A DNA stretch of 64,000 nt from Ramlibacter agri (GTDB lineage: Bacteria; Pseudomonadota; Gammaproteobacteria; Burkholderiales; Burkholderiaceae_C). Positions 25,223-35,432 of this stretch are shown in pieces (position 1 is the first letter of the stretch; each line of letters starts with the position of its first letter). Under the pieces are notes generated by a model, which was not told the origin of the DNA, did not search any database, and saw only the letters and a program-made list of their open reading frames with translations. The stretch covers positions 806,001 to 870,000 of the forward strand of contig NZ_JABBFX010000003.1 of assembly GCF_012927085.1 (NCBI RefSeq), read 5' to 3'. Position numbers and translations under genes: made by a program.

Positions 25223-25570
25223 ATGGCGGACGGCTACACCGGCGTGAACACTTCCAGCGACCGCAGCGTCATGCACCTGCTGTACGGTTTGCACACGGTG
25301 GCGCCTTTCACCCTGTGGTCGCTGTCGGTTGTGGCGCTGATCGTCAACTACATCCGCCGCGCCGACGAGACGGATGCCTTCACCGTGGCCCACCACAGCT
25401 ACATGATCCGCACCTTCTGGTGGGCGATCCTGTGGCTGGTGCTGACGGTGCCGCTGTGGTTCCTGTTCGTCGTCCCGGGCTACATCGCCTGGGTCATCAT
25501 CGGCTGCTGGTACCTGTATCGCTGCATCCGGGGCTGGTTGCGCTTCAACGACAATCGTCTCCCACCATGA
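25223..25570 (+). CDS. Small membrane protein, DUF4870-like
   Basis: A 115-aa protein with about three membrane segments (near residues 20–40, 58–75 and 80–98). The pattern HLLYGLHTVAPFTLWSLSVV ... TFWWAILWLVL resembles the DUF4870/Tic20-like family. Function unknown. In related genomes this gene usually sits between hisE and the HIT-family gene. It overlaps the next gene by 4 bases. Confidence 0.8.
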   Translation: MADGYTGVNTSSDRSVMHLLYGLHTVAPFTLWSLSVVALIVNYIRRADETDAFTVAHHSYMIRTFWWAILWLVLTVPLWFLFVVPGYIAWVIIGCWYLYRCIRGWLRFNDNRLPP

Positions 25571-25926
25571 GCCACGATCCGAACTGCATCTTCTGCAAGA
25601 TCGCCGAGGGGCAGATCCCCTCGAAGAAGGTCTACGAGGACGAGGACATCCTCGCCTTCCACGACATCCACCCCTGGGCGCCCGTGCATTTCCTGCTGGT
25701 GCCCAAAAAGCACATCGTCTCCATGGCCCACGTGACCGAGGCCGATGCCCCGCTGCTGGGGAAGATGATGGCCCTGGTGCCGAAACTGGCGGCCCAGGAA
25801 GGCTGCCGGCCCTACCCGGAAGGCGGCTTCCGCGTCGTCGCCAACACCGGCGCCGACGGCGGCCAGGAAGTGGCGCACCTACATTTTCACGTGATAGGCG
25901 GTCCGCGTCCGTGGCTCAAGGGTTGA
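25567..25926 (+). CDS. hinT: HIT-family purine nucleoside phosphoramidase (HinT-like)
   Basis: Histidine-triad hydrolase (119 aa) acting on AMP-linked substrates. The triad is visible as HLHFHVIGG near the C-terminus, and the N-terminal CIFCKIAEGQIPSKKVYED is typical of HinT/PKCI-type proteins. It overlaps the preceding gene (ATGA) and is followed after 46 bases by tatA. Confidence 0.93.
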   Translation: MSHDPNCIFCKIAEGQIPSKKVYEDEDILAFHDIHPWAPVHFLLVPKKHIVSMAHVTEADAPLLGKMMALVPKLAAQEGCRPYPEGGFRVVANTGADGGQEVAHLHFHVIGGPRPWLKG

Positions 25927-25972
25927 ACCAACTCAGCCCGACTAGAATCTACAGGTTGTGAAGGAGTAATCC

Positions 25973-26221
25973 ATGGGTTCGTTTTCCATTTGGCACTGGA
26001 TGATCGTTCTGCTGATCGTGGTGCTGGTTTTCGGCACCAAGAAGCTGAAGAACATCGGCCAGGACCTCGGCGGCGCCGTCAAGGGCTTCAAGGACGGCAT
26101 GAAGGAAGGTGGCTCGGCCCCCGAGACGCCCGTGCCCCCGGCCAACCAGGTCACCGCTGCGCAGGGTCCGTCGGCCGCCGACAAGACCACGATCGACGTC
26201 GAAGCGCGCAACAAGTCCTGA
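25973..26221 (+). CDS. tatA: Sec-independent translocase TatA
   Basis: Pore-forming Tat component (82 aa). N-terminal membrane helix [18 protein letters not shown] followed by the amphipathic helix [19 protein letters not shown], with the FG hinge and a hydrophilic tail. A strong AAGGAG site stands 7 bases before the ATG, and a TAGAAT hexamer at 25943 could be a -10 box. It is the first of tatABC. Confidence 0.95.
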   Translation: MGSFSIWHWMIVLLIVVLVFGTKKLKNIGQDLGGAVKGFKDGMKEGGSAPETPVPPANQVTAAQGPSAADKTTIDVEARNKS

Positions 26222-26235
26222 GACCCGATTAGCTC

Positions 26236-26694
26236 GTGATCGATCTCGGCCTGTCCAAGATGGCGCTGATCGGCGCCGTGGCCCTCATCGTCATCGGGCC
26301 GGAAAAGCTGCCGCGCGTCGCCCGCACGGTGGGCACGCTGCTGGGCAAGGCGCAGCGCTACGTCAACGAAGTCAAGGCGGAAGTGAACCGCTCGATGGAG
26401 CTGGACGAGCTGCGCAAGATGAAGGAGACGGTGGAAAGCGCCGCCCGCGACGTCGAGTCGTCGGTGCAGACCGCCGCCACCGACTTCGAAAAGCAGTGGC
26501 AGGACGCCACCTCCACGGCCTCTTCCAGCCTGTCCGATACGCCCGCGTACCCCGAGTACAAGCATCCCAAGAAGAAGTGGCGCCTGAAGCAGGGCGCCGT
26601 GCCGAACTGGTACAAGGCCCGCAACGGCGTGCGGACCCGGGCGCTGTCCGGTTCCGCCCGTGTGGCAAAGTACCGGCCGCACAAGTTCAACTGA
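26236..26694 (+). CDS. tatB: Sec-independent translocase TatB
   Basis: Tat receptor component (152 aa) with a GTG start. The N-terminus [20 protein letters not shown] and the [12 protein letters not shown] hinge with amphipathic helix are diagnostic. The long tail is helical, then Lys- and Arg-rich ([20 protein letters not shown]). It lies 14 bases after tatA and 43 before tatC. Confidence 0.95.
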   Translation: MIDLGLSKMALIGAVALIVIGPEKLPRVARTVGTLLGKAQRYVNEVKAEVNRSMELDELRKMKETVESAARDVESSVQTAATDFEKQWQDATSTASSSLSDTPAYPEYKHPKKKWRLKQGAVPNWYKARNGVRTRALSGSARVAKYRPHKFN

Positions 26695-26737
26695 TACAGG
26701 CCGCATTTCCGGCCGGCGGCGCCGGCGGCCCAGCCCT

Positions 26738-27532
26738 ATGTCCACCACACCCCACGATCCGGAAGACGAGCTGGCCGGCACCGAACAGCCCTTCGTCGCG
26801 CACCTCGTCGAGCTGCGCGACCGGCTGATCAAGGCCCTCATCGCCGTCGCCATCGTGGCCGCCGTGCTGGCCTTCTGGCCGGGGCCGTCGCGCCTGTACG
26901 ACTTCCTGGCCGCGCCATTGGTCGCCTACCTGCCCAAGGGCGCGACCCTGATCGCCACTTCGGTGATCTCGCCCTTCGTGGTGCCGCTGAAGATCCTGCT
27001 GATGGCGGCCTTCCTGATCGCCTTGCCGGTGGTGCTGTACCAGGTCTGGGCCTTCGTCGCGCCCGGCCTGTACTCGCACGAGAAGAAGATGGTGCTGCCG
27101 CTGGTGATCTCCAGCACGGTGCTGTTCTTCGCCGGGGTGGCGTTCTGCTACTTCTTCGTCTTCGGCCAGGTGTTCCGCTTCATCCAGAGCTTCGCGCCCA
27201 AGAGCATCACGGCGGCGCCGGACATCGAGGAGTACCTGAGCTTCGTGCTGGGCATGTTCCTCGCCTTCGGCCTCGCCTTCGAGGTGCCGGTGGCGGTGGT
27301 GCTGCTGGTGCGCATGGGCATCGTCACGGCGGCGCAGCTGCGCGCCTGGCGCGGCTACTTCTGGGTGCTGGCCGCCGTCGGCACGGCCATGGTCACGCCG
27401 CCGGACGCCGGCTCCATGATCATCCTGCTGTGCGTGGTCGGCGGCCTGTACGAGGTCGGCATCGTCGCGGCGCAGGCTTTCGTGAAGCACACGAAGGCGC
27501 CGGACGACGAGGCCGAAGCGGCCAAGTCCTGA
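26738..27532 (+). CDS. tatC: Sec-independent translocase TatC
   Basis: Six-helix Tat core protein (264 aa) that binds twin-arginine signal peptides with TatB. Conserved TatC features: FVAHLVELRDRLIKALIAV near residue 18, YQVWAFVAPGLYSHEKK near 100, and the late SFVLGMFLAFGLAFEVPV near 165. The ATG is chosen for normal length; the open frame upstream overlaps tatB. It is convergent with the protease gene, with only 3 bases between stops. Confidence 0.96.
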   Translation: MSTTPHDPEDELAGTEQPFVAHLVELRDRLIKALIAVAIVAAVLAFWPGPSRLYDFLAAPLVAYLPKGATLIATSVISPFVVPLKILLMAAFLIALPVVLYQVWAFVAPGLYSHEKKMVLPLVISSTVLFFAGVAFCYFFVFGQVFRFIQSFAPKSITAAPDIEEYLSFVLGMFLAFGLAFEVPVAVVLLVRMGIVTAAQLRAWRGYFWVLAAVGTAMVTPPDAGSMIILLCVVGGLYEVGIVAAQAFVKHTKAPDDEAEAAKS

Positions 27533-27535
27533 GGC

Positions 27536-28714
<1,179 letters not shown>

Positions 28715-28820
28715 CGGCAAGGAAGGGTTCGTGGCGGGGGAAAGCCCGAGTGTAGACCGCCCCCGCGGGCACAGGGGCGCAAGCTCAGCGCCAAGAAGGG
28801 CGAAGCAGGGCGAAGGCGCG

Positions 28821-30092
28821 CTAGGAGCCGAGCGAAGCCAGGGCCTGCGGACGCGAGCGCGCCCAGCCGCGGCGCGGCGCCAGGGTCGCGCACTCCACGG
28901 CCACGACGCTCTCGGTGGCCGGGTCCAGCATCGCCGCGCGCGAGCGCATGCCGCGCGCCGCCGTCGCCAGCGCCTGCGCGGCATGCAGCACGTCCTCGGC
29001 CTCCAGCGGCCCCGGCGGCAGGTGGACGACGCCGACCCCGATGTCGGCCCAGACGCGCATCGGCACGCCGCCCAGCCCGGTCACCTCGATCGGGTGCCGC
29101 AAGCTGGTGGCGACGCGCAGGCCCACGGTGCGCAGCCAGGGCATTGAGGGAATGGTCTCGACCAGCGCCACGAAGCAGCGGTCCCAGTAGCGGCCCACCG
29201 GGTTCACCACGCCCAGCTGGCGCTGGATGCGGGCGGCCAGCGTGACCCACATCTCGTTGACGCCGGCGGCACCCACGTGCGTGGCGATCCGCTCGACGTC
29301 GAACACCATCACCGCCAGCAGGGCGCCGTCGCGCCCGGTGCGCTGGCGCCGCTGCAGGGCCTGCACCAGGCGCAGCACCAGCGAGCGGCCGTTCTCCAGC
29401 CGCGTGACCGGGTCCAGCGCCGCGACCCGCGCGCTTTGCTGGCGCGCCTGCCAGGCGTGGCGGTCGCGCCGCCACAGCACCACGCCGGTGAGCGCGTTGC
29501 TCAGGGCCACGCAGGCGGCCAGCGCCGCCTGCAGGCCCAGGCGGGCCGGCAGCAGGTGCATGGCCAGTGCGTAGAGGCCGGCGATGGCGGGCAGCGTGAG
29601 CAGGCAGCCGAGCGCCATGGCCAGCGCCATGTGGTCGCCCATGCGCCAGCCACGCAGGGTCAGCCACAGGGTGAGCCCGCTCCCGAGCAGCGAGATGGCG
29701 GCCGCGGCCGGCAGCTGCTGCGCGCGCGGCACCAGCAGCAGGACGGCCACGCCGGCCAGCGGCAGCGCCAGGGCGGAGACGCGCAGGCCCAGCGCCATCA
29801 GCCGGTCGCGTTGCGCCGCGCGCAGCCAGCCGTGGATCCAGAAGTTGGACAGGCCCACGCACAGCGGCCCGGCCAGCACCTGCAGTGCGTGCAACCGCGC
29901 CGGGCTGACGGGATGCGCCTGTGGCAGTACGCCACTGAGCACCAGCACCAGCAGGAACACGCTGGAGTGGTAGCTGAGGGCCCGCAGCCGCGACAGGCTG
30001 GGCCGCGCCGCGACGTCTGCCAGCCGCGCGCCGGCGACCGCGGCGATGGTTCCCAAGGCCATGCTCCACACCACCAGTGCCAGCGCGTCCAT
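28821..30092 (-). CDS. Membrane protein with degenerate GGDEF domain
   Basis: A 423-aa protein with about seven N-terminal membrane segments (residues 1–230) and a C-terminal domain that begins like a GGDEF domain (DPVTRLENGRSLVLRLVQAL near 245). The active-site motif expected as GGDEF is replaced: VGRYWDRCFVALVE stands where RYGGDEF would be. It therefore cannot be a normal diguanylate cyclase; it may bind nucleotide or serve as a signalling scaffold. The ATG at MDALALVVW precedes the first helix. It is divergent from the Nif3-like gene, with 88 bases between starts. Confidence 0.75.
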   Translation of the reverse strand: MDALALVVWSMALGTIAAVAGARLADVAARPSLSRLRALSYHSSVFLLVLVLSGVLPQAHPVSPARLHALQVLAGPLCVGLSNFWIHGWLRAAQRDRLMALGLRVSALALPLAGVAVLLLVPRAQQLPAAAAISLLGSGLTLWLTLRGWRMGDHMALAMALGCLLTLPAIAGLYALAMHLLPARLGLQAALAACVALSNALTGVVLWRRDRHAWQARQQSARVAALDPVTRLENGRSLVLRLVQALQRRQRTGRDGALLAVMVFDVERIATHVGAAGVNEMWVTLAARIQRQLGVVNPVGRYWDRCFVALVETIPSMPWLRTVGLRVATSLRHPIEVTGLGGVPMRVWADIGVGVVHLPPGPLEAEDVLHAAQALATAARGMRSRAAMLDPATESVVAVECATLAPRRGWARSRPQALASLGS

Positions 30093-30180
30093 GTGCTCAC
30101 CCTCCGCGGTCCTGCAGTCTAGGCGGCGGGCGGGCGCGCCGCCCGTAGGAGAATGAGGCCTGATCCTGTGACGAGATGCC

Positions 30181-30939
30181 ATGACCCATCGGCAAGACCT
30201 GCTGCAAGCCTTCGATGAATTGCTGGAGCCGCACCGCTTCAAGGACTACGGCCCCAACGGCCTGCAGGTGGAGGGCCGCGACGAGGTGCGGCGCATCGTC
30301 TCGGGCGTCACCGCCAGCCGTGCCCTGATCGAGCGCGCTGTCGACGCCAGGGCCGATGCGATCTTCGTGCACCACGGCCTGTTCTGGCGCGGCCAGGACG
30401 GCCGCGTCACCGGCTGGATGAAGCAGCGCCTGGCGCTGCTGCTCGCGCACGACATCAGCCTGTTCGCCTACCACCTGCCTCTGGACGCGCATCCTGCGCT
30501 GGGCAACAACGCGCAGCTCGGGGACCGGCTGGGGCTGCTGGCGAGCTCCCGCTTCGGCGACCAGGACCTGGGCTTCCTCGGCGCCCGCAGTGATGGCGGC
30601 CGCTTCGACGATGCGAGCGCGCTGGCGGATCACGTGCAGCAGGCCCTGGGCCGCAGCGTCACCTGCGTCGAAGGCGCGGCCGGCACCATCACGCGCATCG
30701 CCTGGTGCACCGGCGGCGCCCAGTCGTATTTCGAGGCGGCGATCGCCGCCGGCGCGCAGGCCTTTGTCACCGGCGAGATCTCCGAGCCGCAGGCGCACTA
30801 CGCGCGCGAATGCGGCGTGGCCTTCATCGCCTGCGGCCACCACGCCAGCGAGCGTTATGGCGCGCCCGCGGTCGCGGGCCATGTCGCGCAGCAGCTCGGG
30901 ATCGAGCACGAATTCATCGAAGTTCCGAACCCCGCATGA
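30181..30939 (+). CDS. Nif3-like dinuclear metal-centre protein
   Basis: YbgI/NIF3 family protein (252 aa), a ring-forming metal-dependent hydrolase of uncertain substrate. Metal ligands are visible in FVHHGLFWRG near residue 63 and the late FIACGHHASERYG near 218, with LFAYHLPLDAHPALGNN near 97. It overlaps pdxA by 4 bases, so the two are probably co-translated. Confidence 0.9.
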   Translation: MTHRQDLLQAFDELLEPHRFKDYGPNGLQVEGRDEVRRIVSGVTASRALIERAVDARADAIFVHHGLFWRGQDGRVTGWMKQRLALLLAHDISLFAYHLPLDAHPALGNNAQLGDRLGLLASSRFGDQDLGFLGARSDGGRFDDASALADHVQQALGRSVTCVEGAAGTITRIAWCTGGAQSYFEAAIAAGAQAFVTGEISEPQAHYARECGVAFIACGHHASERYGAPAVAGHVAQQLGIEHEFIEVPNPA

Positions 30940-31955
30940 AACCGCAACCCCTTGCCATCACCATGGGCGACCCGGCCGGCATCGGCCCGGAAATCGTTGC
31001 CAAGGCTTTTTGCGAAGCGCCGGAGCTGGCGCGCGGCTGCTTCGTGGCCGGCGACCTGGCCTGCATGCGGCGCGGCGCGGGCTGGGCCGCGGGGCTGGGC
31101 ATCGCGTTGCCGGTCGCCGTGATCGCCGATGCGCAGGAGGCCTTGCAGGTGCCGCCCAATTGCATCCCGCTGCTGCAGGTGGGTGAGCCGGGCGAGCCGC
31201 CCGCCATCGGCCAGGTCAGCCCGCAGGCCGGTCGCCGGGCTGCGGACGCGGTGCTGTGGGCCACGCGCGCCGCGCTGCGTGGCGAGGTCGCCGCCGTCGT
31301 CACCGCGCCCTTGAACAAGGAGGCGCTCTCCGCCGCCGGCCTGCCTTATCCCGGCCACACCGAGCTGCTGCAGGCCGAGGCCGCCGCCCACGCGGGTGTG
31401 CCGCTGGCGCAGATGCCGGTGCGCATGATGCTGGCCAACGACGAACTGCGCACGGTGCTCGTGAGCATCCACGTGTCCCTGCGCGAAGCGCTCGATGCGG
31501 TGACCTTCGATCGGGTGCTGCAGACGCTGCGCATCACCGATGCTTCGCTGCGGGCCGTGCTGGCGCGCCGGCCGCGCATCGCGGTCGCCGGCCTGAATCC
31601 GCATGCGGGCGAGGGCGGCCTGTTCGGCCGCGAGGAGATCGAAGTGATCGCGCCCGCGATCGCGCAGGCGCGCGGCGAGGGGGCGGACGTGCAGGGCCCG
31701 TTCGCGCCGGACACCGTGTTCATGCGCGCGCGCCGTGGCGAATTCGACGCAGTGGTGGCCATGTACCACGACCAGGGCTTGATCCCGGTCAAATATCTGG
31801 GCGTCGAGAAGGGCGTGAACGTGACCCTGGGCCTGCCGCTGGTGCGCACGAGCCCGGACCACGGCACGGCCTTCGACATCGCGGGGACGGGCCAGGCGGA
31901 TGCCTCGAGCCTGCTCGAGGCGATCCGCATGGCGCGGTCGCTCGCCGGGGCCTGA
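30936..31955 (+). CDS. pdxA: 4-hydroxythreonine-4-phosphate dehydrogenase
   Basis: Zn-dependent NAD enzyme of pyridoxal phosphate synthesis (339 aa). Family motifs: ITMGDPAGIGPEIVAKAF at the N-terminus, the metal ligands in GHTELLQAEAA near residue 138, and MYHDQGLIPVKYLG near 275. The ATG overlaps the Nif3-like stop. The stop TGA directly abuts the mscL stop on the other strand, inside the palindrome GGCCTGATCAGGCC. Confidence 0.95.
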   Translation: MKPQPLAITMGDPAGIGPEIVAKAFCEAPELARGCFVAGDLACMRRGAGWAAGLGIALPVAVIADAQEALQVPPNCIPLLQVGEPGEPPAIGQVSPQAGRRAADAVLWATRAALRGEVAAVVTAPLNKEALSAAGLPYPGHTELLQAEAAAHAGVPLAQMPVRMMLANDELRTVLVSIHVSLREALDAVTFDRVLQTLRITDASLRAVLARRPRIAVAGLNPHAGEGGLFGREEIEVIAPAIAQARGEGADVQGPFAPDTVFMRARRGEFDAVVAMYHDQGLIPVKYLGVEKGVNVTLGLPLVRTSPDHGTAFDIAGTGQADASSLLEAIRMARSLAGA

Positions 31956-32405
31956 TCAGGCCTTCTTCAGTTCGTCGCGGATCTCGCGCAGCAGCAGGAT
32001 GTCTTCCGGCGGCGGCGCCGGTTCGGCCGCCGGCGCCGGCGTGGGCTCCTGCTGGTGCAGGCGCCGCAGCCGGTTGATCTGCTGCACCAGCAGGAAGATC
32101 ACGAAGGCGAGGATCAGGAAATTCACGGCCACCGTGACGAACTGGCCCCACGCCAGCACCGGCACGCCGGCCTTGCGCAGCGCGTCCAGCGTCATCGGCG
32201 TGCCGGGCGGCGCTTCGTGCAGCGCGATGAAGTGGCTGGAGAAGTCCAGCCGGCCGATGATCGCGCCGATCGTGGGCATGACGATGTCGTTCACCAGCGA
32301 GTCGACGATCTTGCCGAAGGCACCGCCGATGATGACGCCGACAGCGAGGTCGACGACGTTGCCCTTGATGGCGAACTCGCGGAATTCGTTGAGCATCTTC
32401 TTCAT
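31956..32405 (-). CDS. mscL: Large-conductance mechanosensitive channel
   Basis: Homopentameric emergency valve (149 aa) of the inner membrane that opens under hypo-osmotic stress. The N-terminal helix and TM1 are clear ([20 protein letters not shown], then [12 protein letters not shown]), and TM2 is near residues 100–120 ([15 protein letters not shown]). The C-terminal tail is Pro/Ala-rich, ending in a charged helix. The ATG chosen starts at MKKMLNEF. Confidence 0.95.
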   Translation of the reverse strand: MKKMLNEFREFAIKGNVVDLAVGVIIGGAFGKIVDSLVNDIVMPTIGAIIGRLDFSSHFIALHEAPPGTPMTLDALRKAGVPVLAWGQFVTVAVNFLILAFVIFLLVQQINRLRRLHQQEPTPAPAAEPAPPPEDILLLREIRDELKKA

Positions 32406-32466
32406 GGGGCTGTCCGTCAGGTTGTTGTTGGGAGGAGAACGCAAGTATGCGGTACACCCGCACCCG

Positions 32467-32496
32467 TTGAAGTCGCTGGAAACGACCCGCTACAAT
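32467..32496 (+). promoter_or_regulatory. Candidate promoter of petABC
   Basis: TTGAAG (32467–32472) and TACAAT (32491–32496) separated by 18 bases match a sigma-70 promoter and lie about 40 bases before the petA ATG, in the gap between divergent mscL and petA. Confidence 0.55.
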
Positions 32497-32537
32497 CGCC
32501 GGTTGACCCTCAACAAACCAAGAGCATCGAGGTCTGA

Positions 32538-33134
32538 ATGAGCAATTCCACGGTGGACGCCAGCAAACGGACGTGGTTGATCGCGTCAAGTTGTGCTGGT
32601 GCAGTGGGCGCGGGTTTCGTCGCCGTCCCCTTCGTCAGCAGCTTCCAGCCTTCCGAGCGCGCCAAGGCCGCCGGCGCCCCGGTGGAAGCGGATATCTCGG
32701 CGCTCGAGCCGGGGCAGAAAATGACCGTGGAATGGCGCGGCAAGCCGGTGTGGATCCTGAAGCGGACCCCCGAGATGATCGCCTCGCTGAAGCACACCGA
32801 CGGCGAGGTCGCCGACCCGAACTCCAAGCGCACCGCCTACCCGATCCCGGAGTACGCGAAGAACGAGACGCGCTCCATCAAGCCCGAAGTGCTGGTGGTG
32901 GTGGGCATCTGCACGCACCTGGGTTGCTCCCCCGGCGACAAGTTCACCCCCGGCCCGCAGCCTTCGCTGCCGGACGACTGGCAAGGCGGCTTCCTGTGCC
33001 CCTGCCACGGTTCCACCTTCGACCTGGCCGGCCGCGTGTTCAAGAACAAGCCCGCGCCGGACAACCTGGAAGTGCCGCCGCACATGTACCTGTCGGACAC
33101 GCGCCTCCTGATCGGCGATGACAAGAAGGCCTGA
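32538..33134 (+). CDS. petA: Ubiquinol-cytochrome c reductase Rieske iron-sulfur subunit
   Basis: Rieske subunit of the bc1 complex (198 aa). A Tat-type anchor (KRTWLIASSCAGAVGAGFVA, with KR instead of RR) is followed by the 2Fe-2S domain with CTHLGC and CPCHGS motifs near residues 130 and 155. The Tat translocase needed to insert such proteins is encoded upstream in this window. It is the first gene of petABC. Confidence 0.96.
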   Translation: MSNSTVDASKRTWLIASSCAGAVGAGFVAVPFVSSFQPSERAKAAGAPVEADISALEPGQKMTVEWRGKPVWILKRTPEMIASLKHTDGEVADPNSKRTAYPIPEYAKNETRSIKPEVLVVVGICTHLGCSPGDKFTPGPQPSLPDDWQGGFLCPCHGSTFDLAGRVFKNKPAPDNLEVPPHMYLSDTRLLIGDDKKA

Positions 33135-33145
33135 GGAGGACGTGC

Positions 33146-34555
33146 GTGGCTGAATTCAAGGAAATCTCCCCGAATGCCAGCGCCGGCGCCAAGCTGGATA
33201 ACTGGCTGCACAACCGGTTCCCGTTCGCGTACCAGTTCTATTCGGACCACATGTCCGACTACTACGCGCCGAAGAACTTCAACTTCTGGTACTTCTTCGG
33301 CTCGCTGGCGCTGCTGGTGCTGGTGATCCAGATCGTCACCGGCATCTTCCTGGTGATGCACTACAAGCCGGACGCGCAGCTCGCCTTCGCCTCCGTCGAA
33401 TACATCATGCGGGACGTGCCCTGGGGCTGGCTGATCCGCTACATGCACTCCACCGGCGCCTCGGCCTTCTTCATCGTGGTCTACCTCCACATGTTCAAGG
33501 GCCTGATCTACGGTGGCTATCGCAAGCCGCGCGAGCTGGTGTGGATCTTCGGCTGCTGCATCTTCCTGATGCTGATGGCCGAGGCCTTCTTCGGCTACCT
33601 GCTGCCCTGGGGCCAGATGTCCTACTGGGGCGCCCAGGTGATCGTGAACCTGTTCTCCGCCATCCCCTTCATCGGCCCGGACCTGGCGCTGATGATCCGC
33701 GGCGACTACGTGGTGTCCGACGCCACCCTGAACCGCTTCTTCAGCTTCCACGTGATCGCGATCCCGCTGGTGTTGATCGGCCTCATCGCCGCGCACATCC
33801 TGGCGCTGCACGACGTCGGCTCCAACAACCCGGACGGCGTGGACATCAAGGGCCCGGACGCGCCCAAGGACGCCCGCGGCAAGCCCCTGGACGGCATCCC
33901 CTTCCATCCCTTCTACACGGTGCACGACATGGTCGGCGTCGCCGTGTTCCTGATGGTGTTCAGCGCGATCATCTTCTTCGCGCCTGAAATGGGCGGGTAC
34001 TTCCTGGAGTACAACAACTTCATCCCGGCCGACTCGCTGAAGACGCCGCTGCACATCGCGCCGGTCTGGTACTTCACGCCGTTCTACTCGATGCTGCGCG
34101 CCACCACCGACGTGATGGTCGACGTGTTCTGCATCATCGCGGCGCTGGCCGCGCTGGTGAACGCGTGGAAGGGCAAGTCCGCGGCGCTCAAGGTCGCGGG
34201 CGTCGTCGCCGCGGTCGTGGCCATCGCCCTGCTCAAGACCTTCGACGCCAAGTTCTGGGGCGTGGTGGTGATGGGCGGCTCCGTCCTGATCTTCTTCTTC
34301 CTGCCCTGGCTGGACAAGAGCCCCGTGCGCTCCATCCGCTACCGTCCGGGCTGGCACAAATACGTCTACGGCGTGTTCGTGGTGTTCTTCTTCGTGCTCG
34401 GCTACCTCGGCATCCAGCCGCCGTCGGCCGGCGGCACCATCGTCGCCCAGATCGGCACCGTCTACTACTTCGGCTTCTTCCTGCTGATGCCGTTCTGGAG
34501 CCGCCTCGGCGAATTCAAGCCCGTCCCGGACCGCATCCGGTTCGTGGCGCACTGA
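33146..34555 (+). CDS. petB: Cytochrome b of the bc1 complex
   Basis: Membrane cytochrome b (469 aa, GTG start after GAGGAGGAC). Haem-ligand His pairs are in MHSTGASAFFIVVYLHMF (helix B) and FFSFHVIAIPLVLIGLIAAH (helix D). The quinol-oxidation motif normally PEWY reads PVWYFTPFYSMLR here. The C-terminal part carries extra helices. petC follows after 20 bases. Confidence 0.96.
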   Translation: MAEFKEISPNASAGAKLDNWLHNRFPFAYQFYSDHMSDYYAPKNFNFWYFFGSLALLVLVIQIVTGIFLVMHYKPDAQLAFASVEYIMRDVPWGWLIRYMHSTGASAFFIVVYLHMFKGLIYGGYRKPRELVWIFGCCIFLMLMAEAFFGYLLPWGQMSYWGAQVIVNLFSAIPFIGPDLALMIRGDYVVSDATLNRFFSFHVIAIPLVLIGLIAAHILALHDVGSNNPDGVDIKGPDAPKDARGKPLDGIPFHPFYTVHDMVGVAVFLMVFSAIIFFAPEMGGYFLEYNNFIPADSLKTPLHIAPVWYFTPFYSMLRATTDVMVDVFCIIAALAALVNAWKGKSAALKVAGVVAAVVAIALLKTFDAKFWGVVVMGGSVLIFFFLPWLDKSPVRSIRYRPGWHKYVYGVFVVFFFVLGYLGIQPPSAGGTIVAQIGTVYYFGFFLLMPFWSRLGEFKPVPDRIRFVAH

Positions 34556-34575
34556 AGACGGAGCGACGACAAGCA

Positions 34576-35334
34576 ATGAAGAAACTGATCCTCCTCGCGC
34601 TGCTCGCCCTGGGCCTGGGCGGCCCGGCCCTGGCCGAAGAAGGCGGTGCCGTCCACTGGGACAAGGCTCCCAGCCGCACCAACGACCTGCCGGCCCTGCA
34701 GAACGGCGCCAAGCTGTTCGTCAACTACTGCCTCAGCTGCCACTCGGCCGCCTACATGCGCTTCAACCGCCTGCAGGACATCGGCATCAGCGAGCAGCAG
34801 ATCAAGGACAACCTGCTGTTCACCACCGACAAGGTGGGCGAGACCATGAAGGCGGCGATCGACCCCAAGGACGCCAAGGACTGGTTCGGCGCCAACCCGC
34901 CCGACCTGACCCTGATCGCCCGCTCGCGCGCCGGCCATGGCGGCAGCGGGGCCGACTACCTGTACACCTACATGCGCACGTTCTACCGGGACCCCGAGCG
35001 GCCCACCGGCTGGAACAACCTGGTGTTCCCCAACGTCGGCATGCCGCACGTGCTGTGGGAACTGCAGGGCGTGCGCGAACCGGTGTTCGAGACCGTCAAG
35101 GAGCACGGCTACGAGCTGAAGGTCCTCAAGGGCTGGAACCAGGTGAGCCCGGGCACCATGACGCCCCTGCAGTACGACCAGGCGATCGGCGACCTCGTCG
35201 GCTACCTGCAGTGGATGGGCGAGCCCGCCCAGAACCACCGCGTCCGCGTCGGCGCCTGGGTGCTGATCTTCCTGGCATTCCTGACGGTCATTGTGTGGCG
35301 CCTGAACGCGGCTTTCTGGAAAGACGTAAAGTAA
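34576..35334 (+). CDS. petC: Cytochrome c1 of the bc1 complex
   Basis: Cytochrome c1 (252 aa) passing electrons from the Rieske protein to soluble cytochrome c. A cleavable signal (LLALLALGLGGPALA) is followed by the haem-binding CLSCH near residue 53, the axial-Met region around NVGMPHVLW, and a C-terminal membrane anchor (VLIFLAFLTVIVWRLNAAFW). It is the last petABC gene; two hairpins follow. Confidence 0.96.
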   Translation: MKKLILLALLALGLGGPALAEEGGAVHWDKAPSRTNDLPALQNGAKLFVNYCLSCHSAAYMRFNRLQDIGISEQQIKDNLLFTTDKVGETMKAAIDPKDAKDWFGANPPDLTLIARSRAGHGGSGADYLYTYMRTFYRDPERPTGWNNLVFPNVGMPHVLWELQGVREPVFETVKEHGYELKVLKGWNQVSPGTMTPLQYDQAIGDLVGYLQWMGEPAQNHRVRVGAWVLIFLAFLTVIVWRLNAAFWKDVK

Positions 35335-35343
35335 CGGGTTAAT

Positions 35344-35368
35344 CGCGGCCTGGTGCGCCCAGGCCGCG
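35344..35368 (+). terminator. First hairpin after petC
   Basis: Perfect 10-bp stem CGCGGCCTGG / CCAGGCCGCG with a 5-base loop, 9 bases after the petC stop. No T-run follows; it probably protects the petABC mRNA end or assists the terminator 15 bases downstream. Confidence 0.5.
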
Positions 35369-35382
35369 CCGGCTACAGATCC

Positions 35383-35419
35383 AGAGTGGGTGCCACGCAC
35401 CCACTCTTTTTGGTTTTTA
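35383..35419 (+). terminator. Intrinsic terminator after petABC
   Basis: Perfect 10-bp stem AGAGTGGGTG / CACCCACTCT with a 5-base loop, followed directly by TTTTTGGTTTTT. This is the clearest rho-independent terminator in the window and separates petABC from sspA. Confidence 0.85.
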
Positions 35420-35432
35420 AAGGACTTCCACC

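Noticed and set aside
32837..34576. 579-codon frame antisense to petA/petB
   Set aside because: His/Asp/Val/Glu-rich mirror of membrane-protein codons; no plausible fold.
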